Assembly (NCBI RefSeq): GCF_012933445.1
Contig: NZ_JABBNC010000001.1
Span: 248,001-312,000, forward strand
Length of the DNA: 64,000 nt
Reading direction: 5' to 3'
Origin: Actinoplanes sp. TBRC 11911
GTDB taxonomy: Bacteria; Actinomycetota; Actinomycetes; Mycobacteriales; Micromonosporaceae
A program made the translations under genes and the position numbers. Each line of letters opens with the position of its first letter. Position 1 is the stretch's first letter. The notes beneath the pieces are model-generated. The model saw nothing but the letters and a program-made list of their open reading frames with translations. It did no database searches and had not been told where the DNA came from. This document shows positions 59,872-64,000 of the stretch, in pieces.

Positions 59872-61889
59872 TGAACGGCACCCGCCTGCACCGCCGCGGC
59901 GCTCGACTCCGGGCGCAGCGGGAAGTGGCAGGCCACCTGGTGCCGGTCACCCGCCAGCGGCGGCTCGGTCTCGCAGCGGGAGGTGGCCAACGGGCAGCGG
60001 GTGCGGAACCGGCAACCGGTCGGCGGGTTCAGCGCGCTGGGCAGCTCGCCCTCGATGGCGATCCGCTCGCGGGACACCTCGTTGATGGACGGGACCGCGT
60101 CGATCAGAGCCTGCGTGTACGGATGCCGCGCCGCCCGCACCACCTCACGGGCCGGGCCGACCTCGACGAGCTTGCCGAGATACATGACGCCGATCCGGTC
60201 GGCCATGTAGTCGACGACGGACAGGTCGTGGCTGATGAACACGTACGCCAGGCCGAGTTCCTGCTGCAGGTCCCGCATCAGGTTGAGGACCTGGGCCTGG
60301 ATCGACACGTCCAGGGCGCTCACCGGTTCGTCGCCGACGATCAGCCGCGGCTGCAGGGCCAGCGAGCGGGCCAGTCCGATGCGCTGCAACTGGCCGCCGG
60401 AGAACTCGTGCGGGTACCGCTCCAGCACCCGCCGGGACAGGCCGACCTGGTCGAGGAGGGTGTTGATGCGGGCACGGCGGGCGGCGCCGTCGCCGGCCTT
60501 CTGGATTTCCAGGGGCTCGGCGAGGATGGAGTCGACGCGCATCCGCGGGTTCATCGCGGCGTAGCTGTCCTGGAACATCAGCTGCACCTCGCGGTGCATC
60601 CGGCGGCGTTCCCGGCCGGACAGGGCGCCGATGTCGGTGCCGTCCAGCACGATCTGGCCGTCGCTCGGGCGTTCCAGGCCGACGGCGAGACGGCCCAATG
60701 TGGACTTCCCGCAGCCCGATTCGCCGACGAGCCCGAACGTCTCCCCGGCCGCCACCTCGAACGAGACGTCGGCGACGGCGCTGACCTGCCCGGCGTCCCG
60801 GCGCAGGCCACGGCCGTGCGACGCGTAGTTCTTCACCAGGTTCCGGACGGACAAGACGGGCGAACCGGCGACCCGTGCAGCATCCACAACAGGAGCGGAG
60901 CTCACGCGTACAGGGGAAGGAATTTGATCGGTCGGGGACACCGGGTGCAGGCACGCGAACTGGTGGGCGTCGCCGGTCAACGGGATGTCGGTGACCCGGC
61001 ACTCGTCGGTGACGTGCCGGCAGCGCTCGGCGAAACGGCAGCCGGTCAACGGGCGCGACAGGTCCGGCGGCAGGCCCGGGATGCTGTAGAGGCGTTCCCC
61101 GTCGGCCGCCTCGGGCAACGCCTCCAGCAGGGCCTCGGTGTAGCGGTGCCGGGGCGTGCGGAACAACGCGGCGGTGGCGCTGGTCTCCACCACGCGCCCG
61201 GCGTACATGACGGCGACCCGGTCCGCGCGGCCCGCGATGACGCCGAGGTCGTGGGTGACCAGGATGACCGCCATCGAGAACTCTTCGCGCAGATCGTCGA
61301 TGAGCTCGAGGATCTGGCGTTGCGTGGTGACGTCCAGCGCGGTGGTCGGCTCGTCGGCGATGAGCAGTTTCGGGGAGCAGACCAGGGCCATCGCGATAGC
61401 GACCCGCTGGCGCATGCCGCCGGACAGCTCGTGCGGATAGTTGTCGACGATTTTGTCGGGGCGGGGCATGCCCACCCGGCGCAGGATCTCGACGGCCCGC
61501 GTGCGCGCCTCGGCCTTGCCCACCTTTTCGTGCACCCGCAACGGTTCGGCCACCTGCACGCCGATGCGCATCGTCGGGTTGAGCGAGGTGAGCGGGTCCT
61601 GGAAGACCATTCCCATCCGTACGCCGCGGGTCCGGCGCACCTCATCGGCGGGCAGCGAGCGCAGATCGCGGCCCTCGAACACGATCTCGCCGCCGGAGAC
61701 CTGCCCGCCCGGTGGCAGCAGGCCCATGATGGACAGTGCCGTCATCGTCTTGCCACTGCCCGACTCGCCCACGATGCCGAGGGTCTCGCCGGGCATCACC
61801 CGCAGGCTGACGCCGTCCAGCGCGTGGACGGTGCCGCGGCGCTGAGCGATGTCCGTGTCGAGATCCCGTAGCTCCAGCAAGGGTTCCAT
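59868..61889 (-). CDS. Fused double ATPase of dipeptide/oligopeptide ABC importer (DppD-DppF)
   Basis: 673 residues. Two complete ABC domains: the first with Walker A GESGSGKT, signature LSGGMRQRVAIA and Walker B LLIADEPTTALD; the second with GESGCGKST, FSGGQLQRIGLARSL and LIVGDEPVSALD. Each is followed by the oligopeptide-transporter tail (TGCRFAERCRH and TGCRFRTRCPL) with the cysteines that bind an iron-sulphur cluster in DppD/DppF. Fusion of the two subunits into one protein is seen in actinobacteria. It energises peptide (or related solute) uptake through the two permeases encoded upstream. Confidence 0.93.
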   Translation of the reverse strand: MEPLLELRDLDTDIAQRRGTVHALDGVSLRVMPGETLGIVGESGSGKTMTALSIMGLLPPGGQVSGGEIVFEGRDLRSLPADEVRRTRGVRMGMVFQDPLTSLNPTMRIGVQVAEPLRVHEKVGKAEARTRAVEILRRVGMPRPDKIVDNYPHELSGGMRQRVAIAMALVCSPKLLIADEPTTALDVTTQRQILELIDDLREEFSMAVILVTHDLGVIAGRADRVAVMYAGRVVETSATAALFRTPRHRYTEALLEALPEAADGERLYSIPGLPPDLSRPLTGCRFAERCRHVTDECRVTDIPLTGDAHQFACLHPVSPTDQIPSPVRVSSAPVVDAARVAGSPVLSVRNLVKNYASHGRGLRRDAGQVSAVADVSFEVAAGETFGLVGESGCGKSTLGRLAVGLERPSDGQIVLDGTDIGALSGRERRRMHREVQLMFQDSYAAMNPRMRVDSILAEPLEIQKAGDGAARRARINTLLDQVGLSRRVLERYPHEFSGGQLQRIGLARSLALQPRLIVGDEPVSALDVSIQAQVLNLMRDLQQELGLAYVFISHDLSVVDYMADRIGVMYLGKLVEVGPAREVVRAARHPYTQALIDAVPSINEVSRERIAIEGELPSALNPPTGCRFRTRCPLATSRCETEPPLAGDRHQVACHFPLRPESSAAAVQAGAVQ

Positions 61890-61899
61890 GTCGAATCTC

Positions 61900-62778
61900 C
61901 TAACGGCGGCGGAGGCGGACTTCGAAGGCGTCCCGCAGGCCGTCGCCGATGAAGTTGAAGGCGAGCACGATGAGGATGATGGCGATGCCGGGCGGGTACA
62001 GCAGCCACCAGTAACCGCTGTAGGTGGCTTCGAGGCCGTCCGAGAGCATCCCGCCCCAGTTCGCCGCGGGCGGCGGCACGCCGAGGCCGAGGAACGACAG
62101 ATACGCGACGTAGAGGATCGCGTCGGCGACCTGGAAGGTGGCGTTGACGATGACCGTACCGATCGCGTTGGGCACGATGTGCCGGCGCACCGCCCGGCCG
62201 CCGGTGCCGCCCATCGCCCGCATCGCCTGCACGTATTCGCGGGAGCGCAGGGTCAGCGCCTCACCGCGCACCAGCCGGGCCGGGCCGAGCCACGCGAACG
62301 CGCCGATGATGATGATCAGCATCGACACGCTCGGCGTCACGATCGCGGCGAGCAGCATGAACAGGAACAGCGCCGGGATCGACATCATGGCGTCGACCAC
62401 CCGCATCATCGCGGAGTCCACCCAGCCGCCGGCGAACCCGGCGATGGCACCCCAGATCGTGCCCACGGCGGTGGCGAGGATGCCGGCCGCGAGCCCGACG
62501 ATGATGGACGTCTGGCCGCCGAGCATGAGCCGCCCGAGCTGGTCGTAGCCGACGCCGTCGGTGCCGAGCGGATGTCCCGCGCCGGGCGCCAGATGCACCT
62601 TCGTGAGGTCGGTGTGCACCTGGTCGGTGTGGTAGAAGAGCGGGCCCAGGAAGCACAGGCCGGCGAGCAGGACGAAGATGCCGACGCCGACGAGGGCCAG
62701 CCGGTTCTCCGCGAAGACGCCGAGGCCCTGACGCCACAAGGAGCGGACGGGGTCTTTTTCTTGAGAGGAAACCGTCAT
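61900..62778 (-). CDS. Dipeptide-type ABC permease (DppC-like)
   Basis: 292 residues, six transmembrane segments, N-terminal extension typical of DppC/OppC. Coupling loop EYVQAMRAMGGTGGRAVRRHIVPNAIG (EAA motif). ATG at 62778 overlaps the upstream permease stop (ATGA). The frame is open further upstream, but that is the other gene in another frame. Confidence 0.92.
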   Translation of the reverse strand: MTVSSQEKDPVRSLWRQGLGVFAENRLALVGVGIFVLLAGLCFLGPLFYHTDQVHTDLTKVHLAPGAGHPLGTDGVGYDQLGRLMLGGQTSIIVGLAAGILATAVGTIWGAIAGFAGGWVDSAMMRVVDAMMSIPALFLFMLLAAIVTPSVSMLIIIIGAFAWLGPARLVRGEALTLRSREYVQAMRAMGGTGGRAVRRHIVPNAIGTVIVNATFQVADAILYVAYLSFLGLGVPPPAANWGGMLSDGLEATYSGYWWLLYPPGIAIILIVLAFNFIGDGLRDAFEVRLRRR

Positions 62779-63734
62779 GAGGCACTCCCGCGGAGTCGGA
62801 CCCGGGGGTCGGCGGCGGCGTAGAGCAGGTCGGCGATGAGCGAGCCGACGACCGTCGCGATCGAGATGATGAGGGTGACCCCGAGCAGGACCGGGTAGTC
62901 GCGCTTGAGCGCGGCCTGCCAGAACAGCTGTCCCATGCCGGGGAAGTTGAACAGCGACTCGACCACCAGCGCGCCGCTGAACAGGGCGGGCAGGTACATG
63001 CCGAGCAGGCCGATGATCGGGAACAGCCCGTTGCGCAGGGTGTGCACCAGCACCACCCGCCATTCCGGGAGACCCTTGCTGCGGGCGGTTCGTACGTAGT
63101 TCTCGTTGAGGTTGTCGACCATCGACGAGCGTACGTAACGGGAGTAGACCGCGACGGTGACGATGGCCAGCGTGACCGTGGGCAGCACCAGGCCGGCCGG
63201 GTCGGCGAGCACCTCGGCCACGGTGAAGCCCTGCGGCGCTTCCGGCGGCAGGATCGGCCACACCTGCGAGAACAGGATGATCATCAGGAGGCCCATGAAG
63301 AAGATGGGCGTGGCGTACGCGAGCAACGACAGCGAGGTGATGGTGTAGTCGGCCCAGCGGTTACGGCGTACGGCCTGGATGACGCCGAGCGGGATCGCCA
63401 CGACAATGGCCAGCAATGTGGACAGTAGGGAAAGGACGATCGTCTTGGGCAGGCGCTGGGTGATCGCCTCGATGACCGACTGGTTCAGCTGGTACGAGTA
63501 GCCGAGGTCACCGTGCAGCAGCCGCTGCAGAAACATCAGGTACTGCTGGATCCACGGCTTGTCGTAGCCCATGTCGTGGTTGAACTGCGCGAGCTGCGCC
63601 AGCGTCGCGTCCTTGCCCAGCGTGGCCCGCGCCGCACCTCCGGGTAACAGGTGCAGGATGAGGAAGGCGATCACCGTGACGAGGATGACGACGATGAGGG
63701 CCTGACCCACGCGCGTGATGAGGTAGCGGACCAC
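62775..63734 (-). CDS. Dipeptide-type ABC permease (DppB-like)
   Basis: 319 residues, six transmembrane segments. The N-terminal MVRYLITRVGQALIVVILVT helix and the EAA loop ENYVRTARSKGLPEWRVVLVHTLRNGLFP are the DppB type. First permease of the operon, separated from the binding-protein gene by a strong stem-loop. Confidence 0.93.
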   Translation of the reverse strand: MVRYLITRVGQALIVVILVTVIAFLILHLLPGGAARATLGKDATLAQLAQFNHDMGYDKPWIQQYLMFLQRLLHGDLGYSYQLNQSVIEAITQRLPKTIVLSLLSTLLAIVVAIPLGVIQAVRRNRWADYTITSLSLLAYATPIFFMGLLMIILFSQVWPILPPEAPQGFTVAEVLADPAGLVLPTVTLAIVTVAVYSRYVRSSMVDNLNENYVRTARSKGLPEWRVVLVHTLRNGLFPIIGLLGMYLPALFSGALVVESLFNFPGMGQLFWQAALKRDYPVLLGVTLIISIATVVGSLIADLLYAAADPRVRLRGSAS

Positions 63735-63755
63735 CGGGGTCCTTCCTGTGTAGGA

Positions 63756-63790
63756 GGCCCGGCGGCGCGGTCTGGGCGCGCCGCCGGGCC
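63756..63790 (-). promoter_or_regulatory. Stem-loop between binding protein and permease genes
   Basis: A perfect 14-bp stem (GGCCCGGCGGCGCG at 63756-63769 and its complement at 63777-63790) with a 7-base loop, inside the operon. Such structures commonly protect the upstream mRNA or weaken read-through, giving more binding protein than permease. Confidence 0.7.
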
Positions 63791-63801
63791 GGTCTCGTTA
63801 C

Positions 63802-64000
63802 TTACTTCCAGGACCAGTCTTGGAAGTACATGAAGTTCATCGGGTCCTGCGGGTCCACGCCCTGCAGGCCCGAGCGGTACGCCGAGTTCTGGTAGACCGG
63901 GTTCGGCATCCACAGCACCGGCAGGTCCTTGGCGAGGAAGTCGTTGTATGCCGTCAGGGCCGTGCTGCCGTCGCTGTCGCTCGCGAACTGCGTGGCGTCG
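63802..64000 (-). CDS. Peptide ABC transporter binding protein, C-terminal part (start outside window)
   Basis: The frame runs in from the right edge and stops at TAA (63802-63804). The visible 65 residues include AYNDFLAKDLPVLWMPNP, typical of the C-terminus of family 5 (DppA/OppA-like) binding proteins, where partial loops end in LPVIWMPN-type strands. Operon position before DppB, DppC and the fused ATPase supports this. Confidence 0.82.
   Translation of the reverse strand, partial: DATQFASDSDGSTALTAYNDFLAKDLPVLWMPNPVYQNSAYRSGLQGVDPQDPMNFMYFQDWSWK

Noticed and set aside
59925..61871. 648-codon plus-strand frame opposite the double ABC ATPase
   Set aside because: Shadow of a gene with two complete sets of ATPase motifs.
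1..64000. tRNA or rRNA genes
   Set aside because: I looked for the conserved T-arm and acceptor patterns and for rRNA cores and found none; a tRNA search program would settle it.

Overview
The window is high-GC DNA with GTG and TTG starts, many ATGA/GTGA stop-start overlaps, Tat and lipoprotein signals, and families typical of filamentous actinobacteria: a spore-associated protein A-like protein, DUF1593, PucR and MmyB-type regulators, Methyltransf_19 enzymes, NB-ARC/TPR proteins and VMAP proteins. A Micromonosporaceae-like actinomycete (Actinoplanes or a relative) is the likeliest source, but that is inference. I found no rRNA, tRNA, CRISPR array, insertion sequence or phage gene. The window reads as ordinary chromosome with accessory patches.

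Region 1-20.8 kb holds the most unusual content, which is two copies of one cassette. Copy A (1-3310) has the 3' end of a TPR protein, then on the opposite strand a HExxH-motif putative peptide-modifying enzyme (1328-3112), preceded in the same operon by a 59-codon peptide (3131-3310). Copy B (12962-20826) has a nucleoside-phosphorylase/VMAP-C protein translationally coupled to a vWA-like/NB-ARC/TPR protein. Facing these are a second HExxH enzyme (18791-20590) and a second small peptide (20653-20826). Both peptides are too short to be called by default. They share an FxsA-like leader and an almost identical C-terminus, SGPPTRAD and SGPPGRAD, in place of the FxSxx tail of the FxSxx-COOH system. 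No radical-SAM FxsB gene is present. I read this as an FxsB-less RiPP-like, STAND/TPR-linked putative conflict or signalling system. Between the copies lie a DUF1593 secreted protein, a SapA-like protein, a membrane-anchored XRE regulator, a diguanylate cyclase, a lipoprotein and a sugar ABC operon with two LacI-type operators upstream.

Region 21-36 kb is mixed: an NTF2-like protein, a TetR/hydrolase divergent pair with two matching operators, a winged-helix/Methyltransf_19 enzyme, an M15 peptidase, a PHB-depolymerase-like lipoprotein, a methyltransferase, a non-coding stretch with a 30-bp perfect hairpin, a polytopic membrane protein, a PucR regulator, a phospholipase C/acid phosphatase family enzyme, an EfeO-EfeB iron pair without EfeU, an AlkA-type glycosylase, a nitroreductase, a DsbA/FrnE protein and a TetR regulator.

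Region 36.4-38.1 kb is a dense non-coding block with four unrelated tandem repeats (23-, 15-, 7- and 20-bp units) around one small membrane protein gene. Region 38.2-58.7 kb contains a patatin and TetR/hydrolase divergon, a GAF-LuxR regulator, an acyl-CoA dehydrogenase, a RecQ helicase, a GH3 glycosidase with a LacI-like operator, a thiamine-binding protein, an MmyB-type regulator, an NCS1 permease, an MDR oxidoreductase, a methyltransferase deletion remnant, endonuclease V, a SWIM/DUF6493 pair, a truncated hydrolase, a VOC protein and an AraC regulator. Region 58.7-64 kb has a small secreted protein with NWLP repeats, then CutC coupled to a dipeptide-type ABC operon (fused double ATPase, two permeases, and the 3' end of the binding protein at the window edge).
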